Source: Sphingobacteriales bacterium 44-15 (GTDB taxonomy: Bacteria > Bacteroidota > Bacteroidia > Chitinophagales > Chitinophagaceae). From it: a DNA stretch of 64,000 nt. Shown piece by piece: positions 8,454 through 17,668 of the stretch; positions within the stretch are counted from its first letter, which is position 1; the number at the start of each line of letters is the position of its first letter. The notes below the pieces were generated by a model, which did not search any database, had not been told where the DNA came from, and was given only the letters and a program-made list of their open reading frames with translations. Location of the stretch: positions 75,638-139,637 of the forward strand of contig MKWG01000013.1 in NCBI GenBank assembly GCA_001899685.1. Reading direction: 5' to 3'. The position numbers and the translations under genes were made by a program.

Positions 8454-9005
8454 ATGAAAAAGTTACTAATTGTTCCGGCTGCTTTATTCGTTTTAAGTTT
8501 TTCTGCCACTTCATTGCAGGCCCAGGATGGCAGCAGCTATAAGAGTGGGATAGGGTTGCGTGCAGGGGGAGGTTATTATGACATCATTGCCGCATCCTAT
8601 AAAACATTTATTACTGCTCCCGGGGCGCTGGAGCTTAACCTTGGTTTCAGACCGTATGCAAGTGTATACTCGAGCTACAACCAATTTAATCTTTCATTCT
8701 CGGCATCTTATCAGCATCATTTTCCAATAGGGAGTATTGAAGGATTTAAGTGGTTTGTTGGTGGCGGAGTAACAGCATTCAATACTTTTTCGAGCAATAA
8801 AGACTTTGCCGGTTTTGGATTGGGACTGTTCCCTACAGGAGGTGTTGATTACAAGTTTAATAATATCCCATTAAATGTCAGCGCTGATTTTCGTCCGACA
8901 TTTGCAATCGTGCGACCTGACTATTACGGATACAGTTATTTCAATACATACTCCCGGTTCTATGCAGGTAATATAGGCGCATCTGTGCGCTATACTTTTA
9001 GATAA
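8454..9005 (+). CDS. Small outer-membrane beta-barrel protein
   Basis: The 183-residue product has a signal peptide (1-24, ending LQAQ). The mature protein shows alternating amphipathic strands typical of an eight-stranded barrel: GIGLRAGGGYYDII, LELNLGFRPY, FNLSFSASYQHHFP, WFVGGGVTAF, GLGLFPTGGVDYKF, NVSADFRPTFAI and a final strand ending in VRYTFR with the expected C-terminal aromatic pattern. It probably lies in the outer membrane. The function is unknown. It has a clear promoter before it and a strong terminator after it, so it is a single-gene unit. Confidence 0.75.
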   Translation: MKKLLIVPAALFVLSFSATSLQAQDGSSYKSGIGLRAGGGYYDIIAASYKTFITAPGALELNLGFRPYASVYSSYNQFNLSFSASYQHHFPIGSIEGFKWFVGGGVTAFNTFSSNKDFAGFGLGLFPTGGVDYKFNNIPLNVSADFRPTFAIVRPDYYGYSYFNTYSRFYAGNIGASVRYTFR

Positions 9006-9030
9006 TAGCAATAAAATAATAGACTGATAA

Positions 9031-9063
9031 AGGAGGGTTCATATTGAAGCCCTCCTTTTTTTA
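9031..9063 (+). terminator. Rho-independent terminator
   Basis: AGGAGGGTT pairs with AAGCCCTCCT (9047-9056) across a short loop, followed by seven or more T. Confidence 0.9.
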
Positions 9064-9203
9064 TATCATAATTTCTGCTATTTTTTTTGTAAGAATTAAC
9101 ATTGGCTGTTTTTTAAAATTGGGATAATCTTGAACCCTGAAATGAACGCCGTAATAATAACCGGGAAACCCAACTAAACTGCAACTTTAAACCGACGATA
9201 TTT

Positions 9204-9761
9204 ATGCCGGAATGTATGTTTCACAATGATGCTGCCTGCTGGAGAGAATTAAAAGAAGGTAATCCCGATGCCCTGGGTTACCTGTACGACACCTATATAG
9301 ACAGGTTATTCAGCACTGCCATCAAAATGACTGATAACAGGGAGCTTGCCAAAGATGCCCTCCAGGAAGTATTTATTGAGATCTGGCATTACCGCAACAG
9401 CATAGGTGATGTCAATTATTCTTACAGCTATCTTGCCAAGGTGCTGAAAAGTATTATACTGAAGAAAATAAAAGCAAAAATTGTCATCAGTGCGCTTGCG
9501 GATAGCGACCAGCGTGCCGATGAAGAGAAAAATATAGAGGAAGCCCTTGTTTTATCCGATATTGCCCGGGAGCAGACCAGCATGCTCAATAATGCACTGT
9601 CCAATCTCACTTCCCGGCAAAAGCAGGTAGTAAAGCTGCGTTTTTTTGAAGGACTTACCTACGAACAGATCGCTGCAAAGCTGAGCATGAACTACCAGTC
9701 GGTCAATAATCTTGCATTTCGCGCTATGCTCAACCTGCGCAAGCAGATGAATTTGAGCTAG
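9204..9761 (+). CDS. ECF RNA polymerase sigma factor (orphan)
   Basis: The 185-residue protein has sigma region 2 (about 18-85; GYLYDTYIDRLFSTA, AKDALQEVFIEIW) and sigma region 4 (about 125-180; LTSRQKQVVKLRFFEGLTYE, QIAAKLSMNYQSVNNLAFRA). It belongs to the Bacteroidota sigma-70 factors that normally pair with a FecR anti-sigma gene. No FecR gene follows; the next gene on this strand, after 463 bp, is a lipoprotein before a SusC/SusD pair. It may control that locus, but this is inference. A -7-like TAATCTTG lies upstream, without a good -33 partner. Confidence 0.88.
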   Translation: MPECMFHNDAACWRELKEGNPDALGYLYDTYIDRLFSTAIKMTDNRELAKDALQEVFIEIWHYRNSIGDVNYSYSYLAKVLKSIILKKIKAKIVISALADSDQRADEEKNIEEALVLSDIAREQTSMLNNALSNLTSRQKQVVKLRFFEGLTYEQIAAKLSMNYQSVNNLAFRAMLNLRKQMNLS

Positions 9762-9797
9762 CGCCAGACCAGGTACCCCTGATCCTTACAGTATAAT

Positions 9798-9833
9798 AAA
9801 ACCTCTGTGGCAGTTTAGCCCGGGGGTTTTTGT
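9798..9833 (+). terminator. Probable terminator of the sigma gene
   Basis: AAAACCTC (9798-9805) can pair with GGGGTTTT (9823-9830) with one wobble, followed by T-rich sequence. Confidence 0.45.
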
Positions 9834-10224
9834 TGTATGGGGGAGGGGCGAGACGCGAAAGGTGAGACGTGAACCTGCAACCTAAAACCTCTCTTGATAG
9901 CAATCATTATTATTTAAGCCAAACTTATAATAATTTAAGCTATCCTTTTTATAATAATTAACATTTGTTAGTTTGCGCATTTTGAATAAAATTGGGTTTT
10001 ATTTCATTAAACGATTGCGGCATTGTAAAGGGATTAATAAAATGACGGAGGTCATTATTAAATGTACGGAGTGGATATTAGAGTAACAGCTATTCGTTTT
10101 ATCTTATTTGTGTTAACCTTGCATGAAATTCACTAACATGAATACTTTTATTTAATTGATCGTGCATTTTTGTAATTAGAAAATAAATACCTCAAACATT
10201 AAATTAAACCCAAACCGTGTGCTC
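9834..10224. other. 391-bp gap: word repeats, then AT-rich leader
   Basis: The first 60 bases carry the recurring words GAGACGCGAAAGGTGAGACGTG and AACCTAAAACCTCTC (cited in part). The rest is AT-rich and includes two TAATAATT-rich blocks near 9910-9965. No convincing gene is visible. It probably contains the promoter of the lipoprotein-SusC-SusD operon. Confidence 0.5.
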
Positions 10225-10782
10225 ATGAAAAGAAATTCCAAAGCGCATTTTGTAACACTGCTTATTGCGTCAATATTTTTTATTGCTTCCTGTAAAAAAG
10301 ATGAAGCTCCCAAAACAGATCTTGCTGCAGCCAAAAGAGAATGGGTAACCGGCAGTTGGAAACAGAAAGATATTCAACTCGGAGTATCTACTTCAGTAAA
10401 GGTTGGCGGTACCAAGATCCCGCTTCTTGCCGGTAGCAGCATGCTGGATGATCCTACGATCAATTACCTGCTGGTAGCTATGGCAGGAGCGAATCCGTTT
10501 GGATTTACCCGCAACAACGTATATACTTTCGCTGCTGACGGCACTTATACAGTAGATGGCGCTAACGATTATTCGATAGCTTTTTCCTTGCCCGTAGCGG
10601 GAAAATCGGGTACCTGGGATACGGAAGTGTACAGCTCCGTGCTGGCGTTATTTCCTTCAAAAGACGTGAGAGACCCGCACTGGATCAATGATATCACAGC
10701 TTCAACACTGAATCTTGCAATCACCATTACTATTCCTGGTTTAGGTGATGTCCCAATGAATCTTTTGCTTGAAAAAAAGTGA
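10225..10782 (+). CDS. Putative lipoprotein upstream of SusC
   Basis: The 185-residue product has a lipoprotein signal with lipidated C23 (FFIASCKKDEAPK). The mature part has ITGSWKQKDI-like TGSWKQKDIQLGV, YTFAADGTYTVDGAND and a strand ending MNLLLEKK, the layout of lipocalin-like or DUF5004-like Bacteroidota lipoproteins ('W-x-G...F..dG'). The ATG at 10225 is preferred to the GTG two codons earlier. It lies 58 bp before the SusC gene, on the same strand, so it may be the first gene of that operon. The function is unknown. Confidence 0.65.
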   Translation: MKRNSKAHFVTLLIASIFFIASCKKDEAPKTDLAAAKREWVTGSWKQKDIQLGVSTSVKVGGTKIPLLAGSSMLDDPTINYLLVAMAGANPFGFTRNNVYTFAADGTYTVDGANDYSIAFSLPVAGKSGTWDTEVYSSVLALFPSKDVRDPHWINDITASTLNLAITITIPGLGDVPMNLLLEKK

Positions 10783-10840
10783 CCGGAGCATATAATCTTA
10801 ACTTGAAAACAAATTCTTTTTATTAAACCAATCAATTGTT

Positions 10841-13800
10841 ATGAGGAATTGCCGCTTTATGGCCAGGTTATTCTTTTTCAGCCTGGTATTCTTTTTAAAT
10901 ATGGCTGCTGTTGCAGCCGACTTTCCGGTGCGTGGATCGGTAAAGGATGAAAACGGCCCTGTTGCAGGGGTAACCGTTACAGAGAAAGGTACATCGAATG
11001 CAACCACTACCGACAATAACGGTCATTATGCTATTACCGTTAAAAACGCCAATAGTGTGCTGGTATTTACTTCTGTAGGGTATAAAACGGTGGAAGTAGC
11101 CATATCGGGCCGCTCTGTGGTGAATACTACTATTGAAAGCACGGCACAGGAACTTTCCGGCGTGGTGGTAACGGCGCTGGGTATTACCAGGGAAAAGAAA
11201 TCACTGGGTTATTCAGTGGAAGAAGTAGCCGGCAAAGAAATGAACCGGGTGGCCCAGGAAAATGTGCTGAATGCAATGTCGGGAAAAGTAGCCGGGGTTA
11301 CTATTAATCAAACCGGGGCTGCGGGATCATCCGTGAGCATGGTTATTCGCGGGGCTACCTCTCTCAGCAGCGATAACCAGCCTTTGTTCGTGATAGATGG
11401 CGTGCCCATTGCCAATACACTTAATAATATAAGCCAGGTAGGTAATGATAACCGGGTGGACTACGGTAATTCTATTGGCGGGATTAATCCTGATGATATT
11501 GAAAGTGTGTCCATTCTTAAAGGTCCGAGCGCTGCCGCATTATATGGCTCCCGCGCCGGCAATGGCGTGGTGCTGATCACTACCAAAAGCGGTAAGGGCG
11601 TTAATAAAACGACAGTTAATTTTATTTCCAATAACGTGTTCGAAAAGCCATATAAATTTTTAAAATGGCAGACAAAATACGCAAGCGGTATTTTCCCGGC
11701 TATTCCGGTAAGCATATCGGGTAATCTGTTTACAGATCCTCTCGGGATATCGGACCCGCGTTTTAACCCGGATTATGTAATTATAGATGAATCGGGTGGT
11801 GCAGGCGGTCCCGAATTGGACAGAGGATATAATGCCATACAATGGAACAGCCCGTTGGATGAAAACGGTAAGCAAATCGCTACTCCTCTGGTTTCTCATC
11901 CCAATAATGTCAAGAATTTTGTGCAAACAGGTATTACAAGCACCAATGGTGTATCCGTTGCCAATAATACGGAAAAGATGAATTACCGTATTTCCCTTTC
12001 GGATATGCGCAACAGGGGGATCGTACCTAATGCAGACCTTTTCCGTAATACACTGGATATTAATTCTTCATTCAAAGTAACCAAAAACTTCCGGCTGAGC
12101 ACCAACATTGATTTCAGCAGGAACAGATCGAATAACCGGCCTGCCGGCGAAAGAGGTGCCAATCCCTTACAATGGGCGTATGCCGTTTCTCCAAATAATG
12201 ATATCCGGGATTTGAAAAATTACTGGGTACCGGGACAGGAAGGGCTTGCAGTAGTATCTACACATCCTTCGGCTGATAACCCTTATTTTTTAGCCTATGA
12301 GGTAAATAATTCATTTGTGAGAGACAGGGTGTATGGCAATTTAAAGGCAGACTGGCAGATCACCCGTGATCTCAGCCTGATGCTCCGCTACGGCCTGGAT
12401 AATCTTAATGAAAAGAGAGAAACAAAGATGTCGAACGGCTATACCGAAGATCCTCTTGGCGCTTACGGTATAATCAACCTGAGGAATTTTGAAAGTAACG
12501 CGGATTTTCTTCTTACTTATAAGAAGAACCTTAATGCATTCCATGTTTCCGTTTCGGCCGGGGGAAATGCACGCTATCTGAATGGTTCTTCTGAAAATAT
12601 AGGTACTAAAAATGGTACAGGTCTGATCGTTCCGGGTGTATTCACCATCCAGAATATCCTCCCGGCCAATCTTAATTATGGCAACAGCCGTTTTGAAAAA
12701 GGTGTAAACAGCCTGTATGGAATGGCAACAGTTGGGTTTAAGGATATGATCTATCTTGATGTAAGCGGACGTAATGACTGGTCAAGTACCCTGCCGGGCG
12801 CCAAGCCTTATTTTTATCCGTCAGCTTCTTTGAGCGTGCTGGCAAATGAAATATTAGGTGTTACCTCGGAGAATATCAATCTTATCAAGCTGAGAGGTGG
12901 TTATGCCCAGGCGGGTAATGATGCCAGCCCTTATATGTTATATAGCGTTTTAGGCAATGCAGGTACCTGGGGAAGTGTGCCCAGGCTGTCTACATCAGGA
13001 ACCCTGCTCAATGAAAATCTTAAACCGGAGCAGGCTACTTCTTATGAAGCAGGTATTGATGTTAACCTGTTCAGGAACAGGTTCCGGCTGGCGGCTACCT
13101 ACTACTCGGTAGATAATAAGAACCAGATATTCAATACAGGTTTACCATCTTCTACCGGATATAGTTCAAAAAATATCAATGCCGGTCTGCTCCGTAGCTA
13201 TGGCTATGAGCTTACTGTAGGAGGTACACCTTTTCAGACCCGGAACTGGCGCTGGGATATCAGCGCTAATCTTACCCGCAACCGTACGAAGGTAATGGAG
13301 CTGGCTGATGAAATGCCTTATTTTACCTATTGGGAAGATGCCAAGGGAGGCGCTTATACATTTTTGGGAGAAGAGGTGGGAGATATCTACGGACCTAAAC
13401 TAAGGGTAGTGGAAGATAAATCATCACCTTATTACGGATGGCCTTTATTGGATGCAAAAAATGAGGATGGCGCCAAATGGGTAGCGTTGGATGGTCTTCA
13501 AACCAAAAATAAGATTGGCAATTTTAATCCCCGTTTCATATTAGGTGTACAAACTTCCATTAGCTGGAAAAGCTGGACCCTGAGCGCCACGCTTGACTGG
13601 AGGAATGGCGGACAGTTCGTTTCTCAAACCTATCGCTATGGCGTTGAGGATGGCAGGGCTTCACTGCAATTTGATAATTTCTGGGATCCGGGTACCATGA
13701 GCGGTAAAGAATTGAGAGATTACCTGGTTGCCCATGCAGATGAATTGATAATACCCCATGATCAAAGATTTATAAGAATAGGTTGGCCTTCACCCGAAAG

Positions 13801-14299
13801 AGCTAGCTACCCGGTATCTATAGCGGGATATAATCTGCCTTATGGTGGTTTGATTGCCCCGGGAGTATATGCGTCAGGGTATGATGCTAACGGCAATCCT
13901 ACAGGGTATATAGAAAACCTGGGAGAAAATATACTTAAAAAGGATGCTGATGGTAATTATATAGGAACTGTTCCGTTATTGTATGCGGTAAGTAATGGAT
14001 GGGATTTTATGGAGCCCACTTTATTCTCTGCTTCCTATATTAAGTTAAGAGAATTATCGCTTACCTATGGCTTGCCGCAGTCGTTGGTAAAATCATTGAG
14101 AATGCAGGATGTCAGTTTTGGCGTGTACACCAGGAATGTGATCTTATGGACCAAGGCCAAGATTGGTATTGACCCGGAGAATGCATTTCAGCCCACAACA
14201 GGTGTTCAGGGTGGAATACAATTTAAACAGGGTATCGAACGATACAATGTAACACCATGGACTATACCGGTAGGGGTGAAACTTAATATAACATTCTAA
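10841..14299 (+). CDS. SusC/RagA-family TonB-linked outer-membrane transporter
   Basis: The 1152-residue protein has a signal peptide (about 1-26), a CarboxypepD_reg-like domain (about 28-105; GSVKDENGPVAGVTV and SVGYKTVEV), a plug domain (about 115-235; VVVTALGITREKKSLGYSV, the SusC-type VIRGATSLSSDNQPLFVIDG and DIESVSILKGPSAAALYGSR) and a long barrel ending in VGVKLNITF. No STN domain precedes it, so it is not the signal-transducing type. It forms the outer-membrane channel capped by the SusD-like lipoprotein encoded 20 bp downstream. The substrate is unknown; the amidase-like neighbours suggest a lipid or amide-containing ligand. Confidence 0.95.
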   Translation: MRNCRFMARLFFFSLVFFLNMAAVAADFPVRGSVKDENGPVAGVTVTEKGTSNATTTDNNGHYAITVKNANSVLVFTSVGYKTVEVAISGRSVVNTTIESTAQELSGVVVTALGITREKKSLGYSVEEVAGKEMNRVAQENVLNAMSGKVAGVTINQTGAAGSSVSMVIRGATSLSSDNQPLFVIDGVPIANTLNNISQVGNDNRVDYGNSIGGINPDDIESVSILKGPSAAALYGSRAGNGVVLITTKSGKGVNKTTVNFISNNVFEKPYKFLKWQTKYASGIFPAIPVSISGNLFTDPLGISDPRFNPDYVIIDESGGAGGPELDRGYNAIQWNSPLDENGKQIATPLVSHPNNVKNFVQTGITSTNGVSVANNTEKMNYRISLSDMRNRGIVPNADLFRNTLDINSSFKVTKNFRLSTNIDFSRNRSNNRPAGERGANPLQWAYAVSPNNDIRDLKNYWVPGQEGLAVVSTHPSADNPYFLAYEVNNSFVRDRVYGNLKADWQITRDLSLMLRYGLDNLNEKRETKMSNGYTEDPLGAYGIINLRNFESNADFLLTYKKNLNAFHVSVSAGGNARYLNGSSENIGTKNGTGLIVPGVFTIQNILPANLNYGNSRFEKGVNSLYGMATVGFKDMIYLDVSGRNDWSSTLPGAKPYFYPSASLSVLANEILGVTSENINLIKLRGGYAQAGNDASPYMLYSVLGNAGTWGSVPRLSTSGTLLNENLKPEQATSYEAGIDVNLFRNRFRLAATYYSVDNKNQIFNTGLPSSTGYSSKNINAGLLRSYGYELTVGGTPFQTRNWRWDISANLTRNRTKVMELADEMPYFTYWEDAKGGAYTFLGEEVGDIYGPKLRVVEDKSSPYYGWPLLDAKNEDGAKWVALDGLQTKNKIGNFNPRFILGVQTSISWKSWTLSATLDWRNGGQFVSQTYRYGVEDGRASLQFDNFWDPGTMSGKELRDYLVAHADELIIPHDQRFIRIGWPSPERASYPVSIAGYNLPYGGLIAPGVYASGYDANGNPTGYIENLGENILKKDADGNYIGTVPLLYAVSNGWDFMEPTLFSASYIKLRELSLTYGLPQSLVKSLRMQDVSFGVYTRNVILWTKAKIGIDPENAFQPTTGVQGGIQFKQGIERYNVTPWTIPVGVKLNITF

Positions 14300-14319
14300 G
14301 ACATTTATACCTTTTTGAT

Positions 14320-16017
14320 ATGAAAAAGATTTATATAATATTATTGACGATAGTATCGGTGGTTGCAGGACTATCTTGTCAGAAACACCTTGTGGAACTT
14401 AACGAGAACCCTAATGGTGCGGATCCTTCCACCGTTAACCCGAATTTAGTGCTGTCTACCGTATTGACAGAATCGGGAAAGGCATTTGTTAATCTGGGCT
14501 ATCTTGATATAGCAGGTGTAATGCAACATACACAGAAAGACGGCTGGGCAGGCGGGCACAATAACTATGACTGGGGAAATTCTAATGATTGGGGTGGTTA
14601 TTACGATATCTTAAGAAATAATCAGTTTGTATACGACAAGGCCGTCGAGCTCAATTATCCCCTGCACCAGGGCATCGCACTGGTAATGAAAAGTCTTGTT
14701 TTTGGTTTGATAACTGATTTATGGGGTGATGTTCCCTACAGTGGTGCATTAAAGGGAAACCTGGGAGGCGCTGAGAACACCTTTCCAAAATTCGACGCCC
14801 AGCAAAGCATATACGACAGTATCCTGTCTAATCTCGAAAAAGCTAATACGCTTTTAGACGGATCCTCCTTTAACAGTTCAACCGGGCCGGCAGATATTTA
14901 TTTTCAAGGAAGTGAAGGAAGTGCACTTAAATGGAGAATGTTTGCCAATTCCCTTGCTTTGCGGTATTATATGCGACTTTCGGAAAAGCTTCCTTCGGTT
15001 GCACAGCAGGGAATTGAAAAAATAGTGGGAGATCCGTCAAAATATCCGATCATCACTGCTGTGGCAGATGAGCCGGCAATGAGTTTCCCGGGGAACAGCG
15101 ATATGGATTCATGGCCTGCTTTTGCCGTTCCGCAGTCAGACAGCACCAATTATATAAGGATCAAAATGTGCAACACCCTGGTAAAGGAACTGTTGAGTAA
15201 AAATGATCCAAGGATCAAGGCATGGGCTGAACCTGTTACGGAATCCATATATGTTGATCCGGATCTTTCCGGGAATGTAAGCAAAGTGGTATATGATACT
15301 ACTATTAATGGTGTACTCAGACCAAGAGTATTGATCATAACCAATGATTTTCTTGCTGCAAAAGGAATGACCACAAATGATATCAACCAGGATCCTTATT
15401 ATGTGGGGTTGCCGGTAGCATTAAGTGTACCGCAAACCTATAACCTGAGCCCTGATGCACAACAGGCATCTCACAATACGCATGTATCATGGGTGAACAA
15501 AAATTTTGCTAAAGGAAATGCAGGAGGTACTAAAGTGAGGCTGATAACCGCGGCAGAAGTTCATTTTATTCTGGCAGAAGCAGCGGCAAAGGGATGGAAC
15601 GCAGGCGATGCGGAAACACACTATAAAAAAGGAATTGAGGCTTCTTTCTTGGTATGGGGATTTAGTAGTGCTGAGGCGTCGGTTTATAGCGCCCAGCCTG
15701 CTGTTGCTTATGACGGGACTATTAAACAGATCATTACCCAGAAGTGGATAGCAAGCTGGAGCAGGGCAACAGAAGCCTGGTTCGACTGGCGCAGAACAGG
15801 TTATCCTGAATTACACGGAACCTTGCTTACCAAAGCGCCGGAGCTCCCTCTGCGTTTTTACTACCCGCTTGGAGAGAGAAACCTGAACGGAGCCAATGTA
15901 GAAGCTGCAAATAATAATCTTAAAACTACCCCGTATTCCAGCTTAGGCGGTAATGGAGCCAAGAACAGTCCCTGGTCCCAGCCCTGGATTGTGCAGGAAA
16001 CGGGGAAACCGTGGTAA
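14320..16017 (+). CDS. SusD/RagB-like lipoprotein (SusD_2 type)
   Basis: The 565-residue lipoprotein has lipidated C20 (AGLSCQKHLVELNENPNG). The motif NENPN, the W-rich stretch HNNYDWGNSNDWGGYYDIL and the C-terminal FDWRRTGYPEL (about 490) mark the SusD-like_2 family. It is the surface-exposed ligand-binding partner of the SusC gene just upstream, with 20 bp between them, hence co-transcribed. TPR-like helical units fill the middle. It is longer than the SusD at 46518-47858 and belongs to a different subfamily. Confidence 0.92.
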   Translation: MKKIYIILLTIVSVVAGLSCQKHLVELNENPNGADPSTVNPNLVLSTVLTESGKAFVNLGYLDIAGVMQHTQKDGWAGGHNNYDWGNSNDWGGYYDILRNNQFVYDKAVELNYPLHQGIALVMKSLVFGLITDLWGDVPYSGALKGNLGGAENTFPKFDAQQSIYDSILSNLEKANTLLDGSSFNSSTGPADIYFQGSEGSALKWRMFANSLALRYYMRLSEKLPSVAQQGIEKIVGDPSKYPIITAVADEPAMSFPGNSDMDSWPAFAVPQSDSTNYIRIKMCNTLVKELLSKNDPRIKAWAEPVTESIYVDPDLSGNVSKVVYDTTINGVLRPRVLIITNDFLAAKGMTTNDINQDPYYVGLPVALSVPQTYNLSPDAQQASHNTHVSWVNKNFAKGNAGGTKVRLITAAEVHFILAEAAAKGWNAGDAETHYKKGIEASFLVWGFSSAEASVYSAQPAVAYDGTIKQIITQKWIASWSRATEAWFDWRRTGYPELHGTLLTKAPELPLRFYYPLGERNLNGANVEAANNNLKTTPYSSLGGNGAKNSPWSQPWIVQETGKPW

Positions 16018-16106
16018 GGGAGAAGGCGTAAGGATATAAGGTATAGGGTGTAAGACCAAATCACTTCTGCCTTCTGCCTTACACCTTACCCCCTCTGCCT
16101 TACACC
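16018..16106. repeat. Palindromic word repeats after SusD
   Basis: Arms AAGGCGTAAGG and AGGGTGTAAG are answered by CTTACACCTTACC and GCCTTACACC. They immediately follow the stop codon and may form the 3' structure of the SusCD transcript. Confidence 0.55.
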
Positions 16107-16140
16107 GATATTTTAAACCGGAGAGATAATCGTTTGGAAG

Positions 16141-17418
16141 ATGTATATAAGAATATTCATTTTTTTTCTTTGTTTAATTAGTTTCAATCCTGATACCTAC
16201 ACCCAGACCTTTAAAGCCGGGGCAGCAGTGAGGGTTATTACACCCGATCCGCTGCTGCCGGTATCTGGCGGGATAGGCACGCCAAAGCCCGCTTCTGTTA
16301 AGCAGGGAGAGCTGTATGCGCGGGCGCTTGTGCTGGAAAAAGGAGGCACCCGTATTGCTATTGTAAATGTAGATAACTTAGGGTGGCCGTCGGCGTTAGG
16401 CAACCGCTCAAGAGCCCTGATCAAAGGCATTCCCCCGGAAAATATTTTAATTGGCGCCACACATACGCACAGCGGACCCGATGCGTATGGTTTCCCCGAC
16501 GAGAAGGGAGTGTCGTATGCCGATCTGAAATACCTCGACTGGTGTGTGCACCAGATAGCTGATGCGGTAAACGAAGCTGTCAGCAAACTGGAACCCGCTT
16601 CATTGAAAATAGCTTTTGATGAAGTGAAAGGAAAGATCTCTTATAATTATTATGCCCCCCAGTTGTACGATCCTCGGTGTGGAGTGATACAGGCAATTGC
16701 TGCTTCTGGTAGCCGGAAAGGTAAGCCGATAGCTACGCTTGTCAACTATGCCGTGCATCCTGAGATCATCGGTTCCAAACAGGGTATATGTAGCCCCGAT
16801 CTGTGTGGACCGTTGTACAGCCGCATTGAGTCTAAAGGGGGAGGCATCGCCTTGTTTATGAATGGCGCCCAGGGCGGCATGGTTACTGCGGATAACAGGC
16901 TGCCTAATGGCGGCGAAGCCAACGACTGGCAGGAATGCATCCGTATTGGTGAGCTGCTGGCAGATGAAGCGCTTCGCATTGTAGCTGATGCGCCTGTGCA
17001 AACCAGTCCCGCACTGTATTGTACTGCCAGGAAGATCAGCTTCCCTATAGATGCTGATATTATGAAGTATATCCTGGCGCATTCCCCGGTAAATCTTTCT
17101 GCAGGCAACCCGGATACAGATCATGCTGTCACACAACTGAACCTCCTCAATATCGGAACGGCACAGGTGCTTTCCATACCCGGAGAAGCGCTGCCGAATA
17201 TCGGTTATTATGTAAAAAGAAAAATGCATACCAAACAACCTTTTTTGTTTGGCCTGACAAATGATGCTTTTGGTTATATGCTCACCAAAGTAGATTTTAA
17301 CAGCTTCCAGCGGTATCACTATGTAAGCCAGACCAGCCTCGGCGAGATGACAGGCGAAATATATATCGATCAAGCGTTGAAGCTGGTGAAAGACAGCCCT
17401 TCGCCGGATGGGCAGTAA
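16141..17418 (+). CDS. Neutral/alkaline ceramidase N-terminal-domain protein, exported
   Basis: The 425-residue product has a signal peptide (about 1-22) and then a domain of the neutral non-lysosomal ceramidase family. FKAGAAVRVITP at the mature N-terminus, NVDNLGWPS, the metal-binding GATHTHSGPDAYG (about 100-112), NYAVHPEIIG (about 200-210) and NGAQGGM are family signatures; the His residues of HTHSGP and AVHPE are the expected zinc ligands. The protein lacks the C-terminal immunoglobulin-like domain of full ceramidases, as is common in Bacteroidota. Expected activity is amide hydrolysis, possibly of N-acyl lipids, in the periplasm or outside the cell. It follows the SusCD genes in the same direction. 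Confidence 0.85.
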   Translation: MYIRIFIFFLCLISFNPDTYTQTFKAGAAVRVITPDPLLPVSGGIGTPKPASVKQGELYARALVLEKGGTRIAIVNVDNLGWPSALGNRSRALIKGIPPENILIGATHTHSGPDAYGFPDEKGVSYADLKYLDWCVHQIADAVNEAVSKLEPASLKIAFDEVKGKISYNYYAPQLYDPRCGVIQAIAASGSRKGKPIATLVNYAVHPEIIGSKQGICSPDLCGPLYSRIESKGGGIALFMNGAQGGMVTADNRLPNGGEANDWQECIRIGELLADEALRIVADAPVQTSPALYCTARKISFPIDADIMKYILAHSPVNLSAGNPDTDHAVTQLNLLNIGTAQVLSIPGEALPNIGYYVKRKMHTKQPFLFGLTNDAFGYMLTKVDFNSFQRYHYVSQTSLGEMTGEIYIDQALKLVKDSPSPDGQ

Positions 17419-17600
17419 GGCTGGGGGCGACGGGCTGTGAGCAATGAGCAGTGGGCTTTGGGCGATGGGCTTTCAGCAGTGAGCGATGGGCAGTGGGAGT
17501 TTCACGTTTGTCTTCTCACCTTTCATCATGTTGGTAGTGAGACGTGAAACGTCAGACGACAAACGTGCGAGGTCAAACATTGGTTATTCATTATTTACCT
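17419..17600. repeat. Word-repeat palindromes between amidase and PqaA-like gene
   Basis: GAGCAGTGGGC, GGGCGATGGGC and CAGTGAGCGATGGGCAG alternate in the first half. In the second, TTCACGTTTGTCTTCTCAC is answered by GTGAGACGTGAAACG and GACGACAAACGTG. It is non-coding. Confidence 0.55.
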
Positions 17601-17668
17601 TAAAATAAATTCTAACAACTCAGGCTTAGAGCTGATAGCTCAATGCCGATAGCTTAAAACAAATACAG